Below are positions 1 through 8,983 of a stretch of 56,200 nucleotides of DNA, in pieces. The stretch spans positions 1-56,200 of the forward strand of contig JAMDBG010000088.1 in the NCBI GenBank assembly GCA_023487865.1. Reading direction: 5' to 3'. The notes beneath the pieces are model-generated. The model saw only the letters and a program-made list of their open reading frames with translations. It searched no databases and had not been told where the DNA came from. The stretch's first letter is position 1, and every line of letters begins with the position of its first letter. This DNA comes from Deltaproteobacteria bacterium. GTDB taxonomy: Bacteria; Desulfobacterota; Syntrophia; Syntrophales; UBA5619. The position numbers and the translations under genes were made by a program.

Positions 1-1038
1 GATCTCATTTCGGATCGGTTTGATGGAATCTTCATCGTGCACGCGTGAAGGAACACGACCGGCAATTCCTTTCAAGATATCTCGTGATATATCGACAACA
101 TCGCTAATTACGGCGCTGGCAGTTGGCATCATTCCCGCGCCCTGACCATAGAGAAATATCGAATCGGCCGCGTCACCGATAATGTGAAATGCATTAAAGT
201 TACCATTGACATTGGCAAGAAGGTGATTGAACGGGATCATGGTCGGGTGAAGCCGCACTTCGATATCATTTCCTCTTTCGATTGCAATGGCCAAGAGCTT
301 GATACGATATCCGAGTTCCCTCGCAAACTCGATATCCTGTTCGCTGATATTCGAGATACCTTCGCGATATATATCATCAAGACGAACCTTTTTCCCATAG
401 GCCAGTGATAGAAGGATTGCCAGCTTGTGGGCTGCATCGATCCCCTCTATGTCATAAGAAGGATTGGCTTCGGCGAAACCAAGCGCTTGCGCCTCTTCAA
501 GGACCACAGTGAATGATTTACCTTCATCCGCCATCTTGCTGAGGATGTAATTGGACGTCCCATTTAAGATAGCATAGATTGATTGGATTCTGTTGGCAAT
601 CAGGCTTTCTTTGATCGTTTTGATAACCGGGATGGTACCTCCAACACTGGCTTCAAAGCCGATGTTGACCCCATGCCGGAGCGCAGCCTGAAAGATCTTG
701 TCCCCGTTCGTTGCAAGCAGGGCCTTGTTGGCCGTAACAACATGTTTTTTCCGGTGCATGGCATCGAGAATAAAAGTATTTGCCGGTTCATATCCACCCA
801 TGAGTTCAATGACGATACGAATTTCCTCATCACCTAGAATGTTATTTACATCAGTGGTTAGTATATCTTTTTCAACCGCTATCCCTCTAGATTTTACGAT
901 ATCGAGATCGGCAATCCTCTTGAGATAGATCTCTGCACCAACCCGTTCCGAAATGAGATCTCTATTTTTTTGAAGTAGTTTGACGACTCCAGTTCCTATG
1001 GTACCGAAACCGATAAGTCCTACGGCGATTTTTTTCAT
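1..1038 (-). CDS. hom: homoserine dehydrogenase, C-terminus cut by window edge
   Basis: Reading from the ATG at 1038 gives 346 codons open to the window edge; full-length enzymes have roughly 430 residues, so the C-terminal part (normally including an ACT domain) lies outside. The N-terminus shows the NAD(P)-binding motif GLIGFGTIGTGVV, followed by GFEASVGGTIPVI, the ILNGTSNYIL substrate-loop signature and EANPSYDIEGIDAAHKLAIL. These are hallmark segments of the enzyme that reduces aspartate-4-semialdehyde to homoserine, the branch point to threonine and methionine. A sigma-70-like promoter lies about 65 bases upstream. The family assignment is clear from sequence alone; feedback control by threonine cannot be judged because the ACT region is missing. 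Confidence 0.95.
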   Translation of the reverse strand, partial: MKKIAVGLIGFGTIGTGVVKLLQKNRDLISERVGAEIYLKRIADLDIVKSRGIAVEKDILTTDVNNILGDEEIRIVIELMGGYEPANTFILDAMHRKKHVVTANKALLATNGDKIFQAALRHGVNIGFEASVGGTIPVIKTIKESLIANRIQSIYAILNGTSNYILSKMADEGKSFTVVLEEAQALGFAEANPSYDIEGIDAAHKLAILLSLAYGKKVRLDDIYREGISNISEQDIEFARELGYRIKLLAIAIERGNDIEVRLHPTMIPFNHLLANVNGNFNAFHIIGDAADSIFLYGQGAGMMPTASAVISDVVDISRDILKGIAGRVPSRVHDEDSIKPIRNEI

Positions 1039-1100
1039 AATCAATGTACCTGATGACGAATATCACTTGTTAATTATCAATCTCGAAAATGCTGACAGTT

Positions 1101-1128
1101 TCTATACCAATTGGTCATGTTTTGTCAA
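1101..1128 (-). promoter_or_regulatory. candidate sigma-70 promoter of hom
   Basis: On the minus strand TTGACA (1128-1123) and TATAGA (1106-1101) are separated by 16 bases. The predicted transcript would begin near 1094 and have a leader of about 55 bases. The hexamers sit in the short gap between the recG stop codon and hom. Confidence 0.6.
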
Positions 1129-1141
1129 AAGAATTCCACCT

Positions 1142-3592
1142 TCATCCGGTCTTTGCCAAATCCAGTCTACCTGCCCATCTTTTCGACAGTGTCTCCAAAA
1201 GTGAAAGATGACCCGTTTTCTCTAACCGTGGATCATCCTCCACGAGGGAGAAGGCGTCGTTCTTGGCGTGACTCAGGATACGAGCATCGCGAATGATATT
1301 GGCCACCCGAAAATCCGGCAGTCCTGCTTGTCTCGTTCCCATAAATTCTCCTGGGCCACGTATCATCAAATCCTCTTCGGCGATCCTAAAGCCATCGTTG
1401 GTTTCCTCCATTATCCGCAAACGGTTACGTGCGTCATCGGACCTGCTGTGGTGCGCCAGAAGAATGCAAAAAGAAGGGATATCGCTTCGTCCGACACGGC
1501 CCCTGAGTTGATGAAGCTGAGATAGGCCAAAACGTTCCGCATGTTCGATGACGATCAGCGATGCCTTCGGAACATCGATTCCAACTTCAATAACGGTCGT
1601 TGACACAAGAATTTGAATCTTCTTTCCGGTAAACGCCTCCATGACCTGATCTTTCTCGCAACCTCTCATACGTCCATGAATAAGTCCGATACGGCATTCC
1701 GGGAAAATGTCTTTCTGCAGATGCTCCGACATCTGCGTGGCATCTCTGAGATCTAGGCCTTCCGACTCTGCAACAAGCGGATAGACGATAAAGATTTGGT
1801 TTCCCTTCTGTACTTCACGACGGATGATATCGTAGACACGGTTCCTCTGTGTTTCGGAAAATATTTTTGTCATGATCTCTTTTTTGCCGGGCGGTAGTTC
1901 GTCAATGACCGAGATATCAAGATCTCCGTACACTGTCATTGCCAGTGTTCTCGGTATGGGAGTCGCAGTCATGACCAGTATATCCGGGACTATTCCTTTT
2001 TTTCGCAGCATCGATCTCTGGAGGACTCCGAAACGATGCTGTTCGTCGACGATTACCATACCCAAGTTCCGGAAAGAGACCTCGCCCTGAATGAGGGCGT
2101 GTGTACCGATGGCAATATCGATCTCACCTGTCATTAGCTTTGCCTGGATGTTTATTTTTTCAGCAGTCTTCAGACCGCCAGTCAAAAGTTCAATCCTTAG
2201 GCCGATTTTTTCCGACCAGACCTTCAGGTTGCGGTAATGCTGTTCCGCAAGAATTTCTGTAGGCGCCATCATTGTTGCCTGATAACCGTTCTCAGAAGCG
2301 ATGATCATTGCCGCCATAGCAACGATCGTTTTTCCGGATCCAACGTCACCCTGCAGAAGGCGGTTCATGCTCCGAATCGAGGTCATATCCTGTTGTATTT
2401 CAGAAATCACCCGTTGTTGCGCATTGGTCAGGTTGAACGGAAGGATTTCATAAAATCGTTTCAACATCTTTCCACCTGGTCTGAATGCGATCCCACGTTC
2501 AAGTAGTTCACCTCTTTTTCTCAAGGCCATCCCCAGTTGGAAAAAAAAGAATTCATCGTAGATCAGGCTTCTGTGAGCATCCGAGCGGTTCTCCTGATAG
2601 GCTTCAATCTCTTGATCGGCAGCAGGAAAATGGACTTGACAGATGGCGTCTCGGATCGACATGAGCTTGCGTTTCCGGATTATCTCTTCCGGAATATGAC
2701 TCTCAAGATGAGATGCATAATCTCTTACTACATGCCACATGATCCGGCGCAATGTTTTCTGGTGTAATCCTTCCATTTCCGAATACACAGGAACGATTCT
2801 TTTAAAATGGAGGAGCTGATCTTCACTGTCGTCAAGGATTTCAAAGTCTGGATGGATCATCTCCCTTTCAAAGGGAAATCCGGTGACCTTGCCGGTTAGA
2901 ATAATACGCTTCTCCGGTTTGAAAGTGCCTCTCAGGAAGGCCTCCCGCCCCTTGAACCATTTGGCCTTCAAAGTTCCATAACCATCATCAACCGTGACCT
3001 CGAAGATCTTTCTTCTGCCGTAAAAATGGATGTCTGCGAAGGTAATCTTTCCTGAAATAGTCTGTTTGATTCCGGGAACCGTTTCCGTAATCCGGCAAAC
3101 CATGCGCCGGTCTTCATAGTGCCGTGGGAGGAAGTAGAGCATGTCTTCAATGGTAGTCAGATTTTTTTTTGCCAGAAGCTCCGCCATCCGGGAACCAACA
3201 CCCCGAACAGACACAATCGGTAGAGAAAGTGTAGTATGACGCTCTTCTTTTTGTATCGGCGACCAATGGTCCTTCTCATGGATCACACTTAGATTTCCCG
3301 CTATTGCCTTAAGGGAGGATACATGACCAACCGCCTCGGCAAGACGTTTTTTTTTCTGCTCCTGGGGTGCGCTTTCATAGCCAGCGAAGAGTTTTAGCAA
3401 GGCGTAAGAAAGACGATCCATTTCATCGCTCTGCTGTTGTGGTTGGTTATGTAGTTCTTCTCGGAAATGTCGTAACAGAAAAGTCATAACCCTCTCCAGA
3501 TTCTTTACGAACGGCAAGCGTTCATATGCATTTCCCACAGCAAAGAGAAGAGGCGCTTCCATTTTTTTTACTATTATTTTCAAGGATTCCAT
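1142..3592 (-). CDS. recG: ATP-dependent DNA helicase RecG
   Basis: The 816-residue product is a branched-DNA helicase that remodels stalled replication forks and recombination intermediates in the cytoplasm. It shows an HhH-like stretch (VRGVGSRMAELLAKK), the OB/wedge domain, Walker A GDVGSGKT near residue 418, the DEQH box (VIVDEQHRFG) near 512, the TATPIPRT motif, and the C-terminal QLRGRVGRS motif. It is about 120 residues longer than the E. coli enzyme. The extra N-terminal segment (about residues 1-115, helical, with no recognised motif) is also common in RecG of other phyla. The gene is divergent from purM across a 243-bp gap. The ATG at 3592 is used; there is no upstream in-frame alternative. 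Confidence 0.97.
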   Translation of the reverse strand: MESLKIIVKKMEAPLLFAVGNAYERLPFVKNLERVMTFLLRHFREELHNQPQQQSDEMDRLSYALLKLFAGYESAPQEQKKKRLAEAVGHVSSLKAIAGNLSVIHEKDHWSPIQKEERHTTLSLPIVSVRGVGSRMAELLAKKNLTTIEDMLYFLPRHYEDRRMVCRITETVPGIKQTISGKITFADIHFYGRRKIFEVTVDDGYGTLKAKWFKGREAFLRGTFKPEKRIILTGKVTGFPFEREMIHPDFEILDDSEDQLLHFKRIVPVYSEMEGLHQKTLRRIMWHVVRDYASHLESHIPEEIIRKRKLMSIRDAICQVHFPAADQEIEAYQENRSDAHRSLIYDEFFFFQLGMALRKRGELLERGIAFRPGGKMLKRFYEILPFNLTNAQQRVISEIQQDMTSIRSMNRLLQGDVGSGKTIVAMAAMIIASENGYQATMMAPTEILAEQHYRNLKVWSEKIGLRIELLTGGLKTAEKINIQAKLMTGEIDIAIGTHALIQGEVSFRNLGMVIVDEQHRFGVLQRSMLRKKGIVPDILVMTATPIPRTLAMTVYGDLDISVIDELPPGKKEIMTKIFSETQRNRVYDIIRREVQKGNQIFIVYPLVAESEGLDLRDATQMSEHLQKDIFPECRIGLIHGRMRGCEKDQVMEAFTGKKIQILVSTTVIEVGIDVPKASLIVIEHAERFGLSQLHQLRGRVGRSDIPSFCILLAHHSRSDDARNRLRIMEETNDGFRIAEEDLMIRGPGEFMGTRQAGLPDFRVANIIRDARILSHAKNDAFSLVEDDPRLEKTGHLSLLETLSKRWAGRLDLAKTG

Positions 3593-3689
3593 ATCTACCG
3601 TAACGGTTATAATTGTGAATCATGCAATAATATCATATAGAAAGCGTTTTAATAGTTAGCAGATATATGTAATTTCCGCAAGGAATGAA

Positions 3690-3718
3690 TTGACTTCGAA
3701 GGGGGTTTGCATTAAAAG
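3690..3718 (+). promoter_or_regulatory. candidate sigma-70 promoter of purMN
   Basis: TTGACT (3690-3695) and TAAAAG (3713-3718) are separated by 17 bases, in the recG/purM divergent gap. They would give a leader of about 110 bases before purM. No purine-riboswitch signature was seen in that leader. Confidence 0.45.
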
Positions 3719-3835
3719 ATTCTTAAAATTTTGAAGAGGGTATAGAAGTTTTTTTACATATCCATCGGTTTTTTGTAGACGTCAAAAAAGATCCTTTTTG
3801 TTTTTTCCGACAAGTTTACCGATAATGGAGTTTAT

Positions 3836-4879
3836 ATGCAAAAAAAAGTGACATACAAAGATGCGGGTGTCGATATAGAACGGGCGAACACCTTTATTGA
3901 AAGGATCAAACCGCTCATCAAAGCCTCTTCTCGCCGTGAGGTGATGAGCGGTATCGGCGGCTTCGGCGGTCTATTTCATCTGGATGTTGGTAAAATAAAA
4001 GATCCTGTTCTCGTATCCTCAACCGACGGTGTGGGGACGAAACTGAAAATCGCCCAACTGATGGACAAACATGACACCGTAGGAATTGACCTCGTGGCTA
4101 TGTCGGTAAATGACGTTGTTGTTCAGGGAGCGGAGCCGCTTTTCTTTTTGGATTACATGGCGGCAGGGAAAATTTGTGTAGACACGAGTGTTCAGATTGT
4201 GAAGGGAATTGTACGGGGATGCCAAGAGGCAGGTTGTGCTTTGATCGGTGGCGAAACAGCTGAGATGCCTGGATTCTATCCCGACGGAGAGTATGATTTG
4301 GCCGGATTTTGCGTTGGTATGGTTGATGCTGATAAACTCATCGATGGCTCCGAGATTCGTGTCGGTGACAGAATCATTGGTATTGCCTCATCGGGCATGC
4401 ACAGTAACGGTTTTTCCTTGGCCAGGCGTGTGCTTTTTGAGGATGGAAATCTTCATCCCGATGAACGGATCGAAGGCTTGGAACAATCGATAGGCATGGA
4501 GCTTCTCCAACCAACGAGAATTTATGTAAAATCGATTCTGAACCTCATCAAGAACTTCAGCATTCGCGGAATAGTCCACATCACCGGTGGCGGTTTCTTA
4601 GATAATATCCCCAGAATCGTTCCCGGACCCTGTCGGGCAGTCATTCGGAAAGGAAGTTGGCCTATCCCGCCGATTTTTGATTTGATCCGTAAGAGAGGGA
4701 ATATTGACAATACGGAGATGCTCAGAGTGTTCAACATGGGTATCGGCATGATCCTCATAGTATCTGAAAAGGACCATGCAGAAATACTGGAGAGGCTCGA
4801 AAAACTGGGTGAAAGTGCCTATTCTATCGGGACTGTTGAAAAGCGTGAAAAAAATCAGCCCATGGTCGTGTTTACATAG
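3836..4879 (+). CDS. purM: phosphoribosylformylglycinamidine cyclo-ligase (AIR synthetase)
   Basis: The 347-residue product closes the imidazole ring of purines, converting FGAM and ATP to AIR. Diagnostic segments are YKDAGVDIERAN at the N-terminus, the substrate loop STDGVGTKLKIA, AMSVNDVVVQGAEPLFFLDY, LIGGETAEMPGFY and SSGMHSNGFSLAR. The length matches the bacterial family. The start ATG has a GGAG ribosome binding site five bases upstream. It is followed within 20 bases by purN, so the two consecutive-pathway genes probably form one transcript. Confidence 0.98.
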   Translation: MQKKVTYKDAGVDIERANTFIERIKPLIKASSRREVMSGIGGFGGLFHLDVGKIKDPVLVSSTDGVGTKLKIAQLMDKHDTVGIDLVAMSVNDVVVQGAEPLFFLDYMAAGKICVDTSVQIVKGIVRGCQEAGCALIGGETAEMPGFYPDGEYDLAGFCVGMVDADKLIDGSEIRVGDRIIGIASSGMHSNGFSLARRVLFEDGNLHPDERIEGLEQSIGMELLQPTRIYVKSILNLIKNFSIRGIVHITGGGFLDNIPRIVPGPCRAVIRKGSWPIPPIFDLIRKRGNIDNTEMLRVFNMGIGMILIVSEKDHAEILERLEKLGESAYSIGTVEKREKNQPMVVFT

Positions 4880-4894
4880 AATGGAATGCACTCA

Positions 4895-5560
4895 ATGCTG
4901 AAAAAGGTTTGTATCGGTGTCCTCGTTTCGGGAAGCGGCTCGAATCTTCAGTCTATCATCGATCATATCGAATCCGGCACCTTGGATGCGGAAATCAAAA
5001 TAGTCATCAGCAATAATCCTGATGCCTTTGCCCTCGACAGATGTAAAAAACATCAAATATGCGCGATGGTGGTCGATCATCGGCAATTCGATTCCCGTGA
5101 GAGTTATGATCGCCAGATGATCGCAATACTGGAATCCTCAGGTGTAGAATTGGTGGTAATGGCCGGTTTTATGCGAATTCTCTCCTCCGAATTCTTTCGG
5201 GCGTATCCCCGCCGGATCATGAACATCCATCCGGCTCTGCTCCCCGCGTTTCCAGGCACTCATGTTCAGAAAAAAGCAGTCGAATACGGAGTAAAATTTG
5301 CAGGATGCACAGTCCATTTTGCCGATGAAGGGGTCGATACGGGGCCGATAATCATCCAATCGGTGGTCCCAGTATATGAGGATGATACCACCGATACACT
5401 CGCTGCACGCATATTGAAGGAGGAACATCGAATATATCCGCAGGCCATTCAATATTATGCGGAGGGCAGGATCAAGATTCAAGGCTGCAAAGTCTTTATT
5501 CATAATACACATCGGTTGGCCGAAAAAGCATTGCATAATCCTCCGCTGACGCGGTTTTAG
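4895..5560 (+). CDS. purN: phosphoribosylglycinamide formyltransferase (GAR transformylase)
   Basis: The product transfers a formyl group from 10-formyl-tetrahydrofolate to GAR, the third step of purine synthesis. The start of the fold is visible as GVLVSGSGSNLQSIID. The catalytic region includes VVMAGFMRIL, the NIHPALLPAFPG segment (catalytic Asn and His) and the GCTVHFADEGVDTGPII motif with the essential Asp. Two in-frame ATGs exist, at 4886 and 4895. The second is chosen because it gives the usual N-terminus MLKKVCIGVLVSG; neither has a strong ribosome binding site. The protein ends with about 20 residues beyond the usual C-terminus. Confidence 0.96.
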   Translation: MLKKVCIGVLVSGSGSNLQSIIDHIESGTLDAEIKIVISNNPDAFALDRCKKHQICAMVVDHRQFDSRESYDRQMIAILESSGVELVVMAGFMRILSSEFFRAYPRRIMNIHPALLPAFPGTHVQKKAVEYGVKFAGCTVHFADEGVDTGPIIIQSVVPVYEDDTTDTLAARILKEEHRIYPQAIQYYAEGRIKIQGCKVFIHNTHRLAEKALHNPPLTRF

Positions 5561-5628
5561 TTTATTTCTTTCCTTCATAAAGGGATGATAGATTTCATAT
5601 CATATTCATTTCTTATTCGGTACAAGCA

Positions 5629-7083
5629 ATGTATGATGTCATTGTAATCGGCCGTGATTTGAGTTCGTTGATAGCCGCTCTGGCTTCAGCTCGCCATGGT
5701 CGAAAAACAATTCTTGTCAATGAAGGTAAGCTTGAAACGGAGTATCGTGAAGCCGGATATGTTTTTCCGATCGATCCGACGCCCCTTTCAGGTTTCGGAG
5801 AAGGTCAGACTATCGATCGTCTTGTCAAAGAACTGCAATTGACCTCTGATACTATTCCTCTGCCCCCTGTCCTGGATCCAGCCTTACAGGTGATCTTTAC
5901 CGACCATCGGGTTAATCTTTTTCATGACCGTGAACAGCTGATTGTCGATTTGGTCCGCGAATTCCCTCGTCGTGAAAAGGAGATCAGGCACTTCTATCAT
6001 GCTGTTTCTAAGTCTGAAATACTTGTCAAACGTTGGATTAGCGAAAATCATAAGTCCCAGTCGCATGATCTCATGAACTTCTTCCGCGGACTGCTTCGTC
6101 TTCCCTCTGCTTTTGCAGGTCGCTCCTCATTGGACATCCGGGGAAATCCAGATGACGAAGTATTTACAAAGGTCATTGAAGCACAGTACACTCTTCTATC
6201 AAATTTGGATTGCAGTCATTACCCTTTTCCCCTTTCCGCAGCACAACTTATTGCCCTCCCCCAAAGCGGTTTTTACCATCCTTATGGCAGGATTTCCTGG
6301 ATGACTTGGCTATGCAAGGAATTCACCGATGCCGGGGGTATTTTGATAAACGATTGTTCCGTGATGCGCATCGATACAAATCCGGATATTATTATCGATT
6401 TGGAGAGTGCTGGAAACTCCCTGACCATCCGAGGTAAGAAGCTCATCGTGAGCGCTCAATGGGAAAAATTAAAACTCCTGCTGTTGCATCAGAAGATTTT
6501 CCGGCGCCTGTTGCATAAGCTGGATTCGGTCCGCCCCATGCTGTTTCCCTTTTGCCTCCATCTTGGAGTCCATACAGGAGGCCTTCCGGAATCGTTGTCT
6601 AGCTATGCAGTTGTGATTCGGGATGAAACAAAACCTGCAACGGACCAAAATCTCGTATTTATTTTATCAAGCCGTCCCCGTAATACGGAACATGCGCCGG
6701 AAGGGAGACAAGCAATCACAGTTATGGTTTTTCTGAAAGATTCTCCTCTTATGTTGACCGATTTGGAACTCAAAGGAATCGCCAAGTCCATCATCGATTC
6801 TCTTGAAGGATTTCTACCGTTTCTTCGGGAGAGCATCGATTTTGTCAATATTGAAAAATCAATTGAATTATCTAGACTTTTACAGGAAATTGTCTGCCAG
6901 AAGTATCGCCCCCGAAAGGGAACGGTTATCGGAATAAATACCCTCTCACCGAAAACCCCTCTGTACAATGTCCTACTGACCGGAGGGATATTGAGGGCCG
7001 GACTCGGTTTTGAGGGAGAAATCCACGCTGGTTTGGACGCCGCCTTTTTGACTGGAATGGAGATTCAAAGCCATGCACGATAA
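5629..7083 (+). CDS. phytoene-desaturase-like FAD-dependent oxidoreductase
   Basis: The 484-residue product has an N-terminal Rossmann-type dinucleotide fold (DVIVIGRDLSSLIAALASA) and a C-terminal segment resembling the second FAD-contact of the CrtI/NAD(P)-binding amine-oxidase superfamily (LLTGGILRAGLGFEGEIHAGLDAA). The first motif is degenerate: GRDLSS replaces the usual GxGxxG, so cofactor binding may be altered. It starts 68 bases after purN and overlaps the next gene by 11 bases, implying translational coupling with the phosphofructokinase. There are no carotenoid genes nearby, so no substrate can be assigned. Only the fold is supported; a redox role is inferred. Confidence 0.7.
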   Translation: MYDVIVIGRDLSSLIAALASARHGRKTILVNEGKLETEYREAGYVFPIDPTPLSGFGEGQTIDRLVKELQLTSDTIPLPPVLDPALQVIFTDHRVNLFHDREQLIVDLVREFPRREKEIRHFYHAVSKSEILVKRWISENHKSQSHDLMNFFRGLLRLPSAFAGRSSLDIRGNPDDEVFTKVIEAQYTLLSNLDCSHYPFPLSAAQLIALPQSGFYHPYGRISWMTWLCKEFTDAGGILINDCSVMRIDTNPDIIIDLESAGNSLTIRGKKLIVSAQWEKLKLLLLHQKIFRRLLHKLDSVRPMLFPFCLHLGVHTGGLPESLSSYAVVIRDETKPATDQNLVFILSSRPRNTEHAPEGRQAITVMVFLKDSPLMLTDLELKGIAKSIIDSLEGFLPFLRESIDFVNIEKSIELSRLLQEIVCQKYRPRKGTVIGINTLSPKTPLYNVLLTGGILRAGLGFEGEIHAGLDAAFLTGMEIQSHAR

Positions 7084-8386
7084 AATGCAGTACGATTTTA
7101 CCATTCAGAGCCTGGGAGAGTGCACCATCCCTTCCCCCGTAAGCGTCAGTTATTTCACATCCAATGAAAAAAGGATACTCTTCAATATCTACCTCAATCA
7201 ATACGAACGATTGAAGTCATCGGACGGGCACCCTCTTTCTGTTGAAGTGGCTGGGCCGCGGGAGAAGATATTTTTTGATCCTTCCAAGACCAAGGCGGCC
7301 GTAGTAACATGTGGCGGACTCTGTCCGGGCATCAACGATGTGATCCGAGCGCTGGTTATGGAGCTCTATCACCGCTATGGGGTTGAGAATATTGTCGGAA
7401 TAAGATACGGCTTTCAGGGTCTGATCCCAAAATATGGGCATGCCTTTATGGAATTAACCCCGGAAGTCGTCAAGGATATCCATACTGTAGGCGGGAGCAT
7501 TCTCGGTTCTTCACGCGGAAGGCAGGATATCGGAGAGATGTCCAACGCCATCAGACGTATGAATATTGATCTCCTGTTTTGTATCGGAGGGGATGGTACG
7601 ATGAGGGCCACGGAATGCATCACGGAGGAAATCAACCGGCGGTGTCATAATATCAGCGTCATCGGCATACCAAAGACCATCGACAATGACCTGAATTTGA
7701 TCCAGAAGACATTTGGATTTGACACAGCCATCTCCGAGTCGGTTAAAGCAATCCAGTGCGCTCACGTCGAGGCCAAGGGGGCACCAAACGGAATCGGGCT
7801 GGTCAAGATCATGGGACGCCAGTCTGGTCATATCGCTGCCGGTGCCGCTCTTGCGCAAAGCGATGTCAATATCGTCCTGATTCCTGAAGTTCCTTTTGAT
7901 CTGGAAGGCGAGAGTGGTTTTCTGAGGACACTCGAAAATCGCTTACAAGTAAGCTCGCATTGTGTGATCCTTGTGGCCGAAGGTGCCGGACAGGAACACA
8001 TTAGAAAATTGGGTGAAGTGATTGAGACAGACGCCTCGGGAAATCCTCGTCTGCTAGATGTCGGCCTCTTCCTGAAAGCCAGAATTGAAGATTATTTTCA
8101 GAAGAAAAACATCGAAATCAATCTTAAATATATCGATCCTAGCTATACGATCCGCAGCGTACCGGCAAACGCCAGTGATAGCATGTACTGCGGCGCTCTC
8201 GGTCAGTATGCGGTTCATGCCGGCATGGCGGGCAAAACGGGCATGCTCGTTGGTCTGATGAAGGACGAATACGTTCACATTCCCCTTAAAATGGTTACTT
8301 CTGGAACAAAAGTGGATACCGGCGGAAATGTATGGATGCGGGTGCTCGAAACGACAGGGCAGCCGCCATCAATGAAAAACAGTTAG
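7073..8386 (+). CDS. 6-phosphofructokinase, TP0108-like subgroup, probably ATP-dependent
   Basis: The 437-residue product phosphorylates fructose 6-phosphate in glycolysis. It carries VVTCGGLCPGINDVIRALV, TVGGSILGSSRG, FCIGGDGTMRA, the catalytic IPKTIDNDL loop and KIMGRQSGHIAAGAA. Gly in GGDGT is the residue typical of ATP use (PPi enzymes usually have Asp there). Lys in PKTIDND is shared with PPi enzymes and with the long ATP-dependent enzymes of plants, trypanosomes and spirochaetes. The length and the roughly 70-residue N-terminal extension fit that long subgroup. Its start lies within the end of the flavoprotein gene. ATP dependence is inferred from the single Gly position. Confidence 0.9.
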   Translation: MHDKMQYDFTIQSLGECTIPSPVSVSYFTSNEKRILFNIYLNQYERLKSSDGHPLSVEVAGPREKIFFDPSKTKAAVVTCGGLCPGINDVIRALVMELYHRYGVENIVGIRYGFQGLIPKYGHAFMELTPEVVKDIHTVGGSILGSSRGRQDIGEMSNAIRRMNIDLLFCIGGDGTMRATECITEEINRRCHNISVIGIPKTIDNDLNLIQKTFGFDTAISESVKAIQCAHVEAKGAPNGIGLVKIMGRQSGHIAAGAALAQSDVNIVLIPEVPFDLEGESGFLRTLENRLQVSSHCVILVAEGAGQEHIRKLGEVIETDASGNPRLLDVGLFLKARIEDYFQKKNIEINLKYIDPSYTIRSVPANASDSMYCGALGQYAVHAGMAGKTGMLVGLMKDEYVHIPLKMVTSGTKVDTGGNVWMRVLETTGQPPSMKNS

Positions 8387-8467
8387 AATCAATCGGCAGG
8401 TCAATTGATACGGCATCAACTCCATTGATAGTTGGCTTGCTCTGATCCTGTTTGCAGAACTATCCAA

Positions 8468-8497
8468 TTGACAGTATATTATATTGATTTTTATAGA
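8468..8497 (+). promoter_or_regulatory. candidate sigma-70 promoter of rpmB
   Basis: A perfect TTGACA (8468-8473) is followed after 18 bases by TATAGA (8492-8497), in an AT-rich stretch. It lies about 75 bases upstream of the rpmB start and within the 185-bp gap after the phosphofructokinase gene. Confidence 0.6.
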
Positions 8498-8571
8498 TTC
8501 TTTAAAAAATGCTTGCAATCTGAAGAGATTTGGTTTAGGAACCACCAGCATTTCAGAGAGGAGTTTTACGT

Positions 8572-8769
8572 ATGTCGAGAATCTGTGAGATATGTGGGAA
8601 AAAACCGATAAAAGGTCATAAAGTTAGCCATGCCAATAATAAAAGCGCGAAGATCTGGTACCCCAATCTGCAGAAGATCCGGTGTATCGACGACAAATCA
8701 GGAGCCGTGAAGCGTGTGAAGGCCTGCACCCGATGCATCCGTTCCGGCTTTCTCAAGAAGGCGGTTTAA
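8572..8769 (+). CDS. rpmB: 50S ribosomal protein L28, zinc-ribbon (C+) form
   Basis: The 65-residue basic protein matches L28 of the large ribosomal subunit: MSRICEICGKKPIKGHKVSH at the N-terminus, and VKACTRCIRSG near the end. Two CxxC pairs (Cys5/Cys8 and the pair near residue 53) make it the zinc-binding C+ paralogue type. A strong GAGAGGAG-type ribosome binding site precedes the ATG. It stands alone between its own promoter and a GC-rich terminator, rather than in an rpmB-rpmG operon. Confidence 0.97.
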   Translation: MSRICEICGKKPIKGHKVSHANNKSAKIWYPNLQKIRCIDDKSGAVKRVKACTRCIRSGFLKKAV

Positions 8770-8794
8770 GCGGAAATCTCCTGCAGAACAAATT

Positions 8795-8830
8795 AAGGCC
8801 GGGACAGCCTGTGGAGGCTCTTCCGGCCTT
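8795..8830 (+). terminator. intrinsic terminator after rpmB
   Basis: Outer arms AAGGCCGG (8795-8802) and CCGGCCTT (8823-8830) are perfectly complementary, with a second AGCCT/AGGCT pairing inside the loop. The following bases are only moderately T-rich (TGTCATTT). It begins 26 bases after the rpmB stop. Confidence 0.7.
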
Positions 8831-8983
8831 TGTCATTTCGCCTCTTGCCAGATCACTTATTATCCCTGGAAGCTGCCGCTATGATAAACTTTTTTAGATC
8901 CATAAGTTTAATCTGAAAAATGCCGTACAATCTTCTCTTGACATCAAAACCTGCCTTGATATGATCATGACGCTAAGAGGCAT

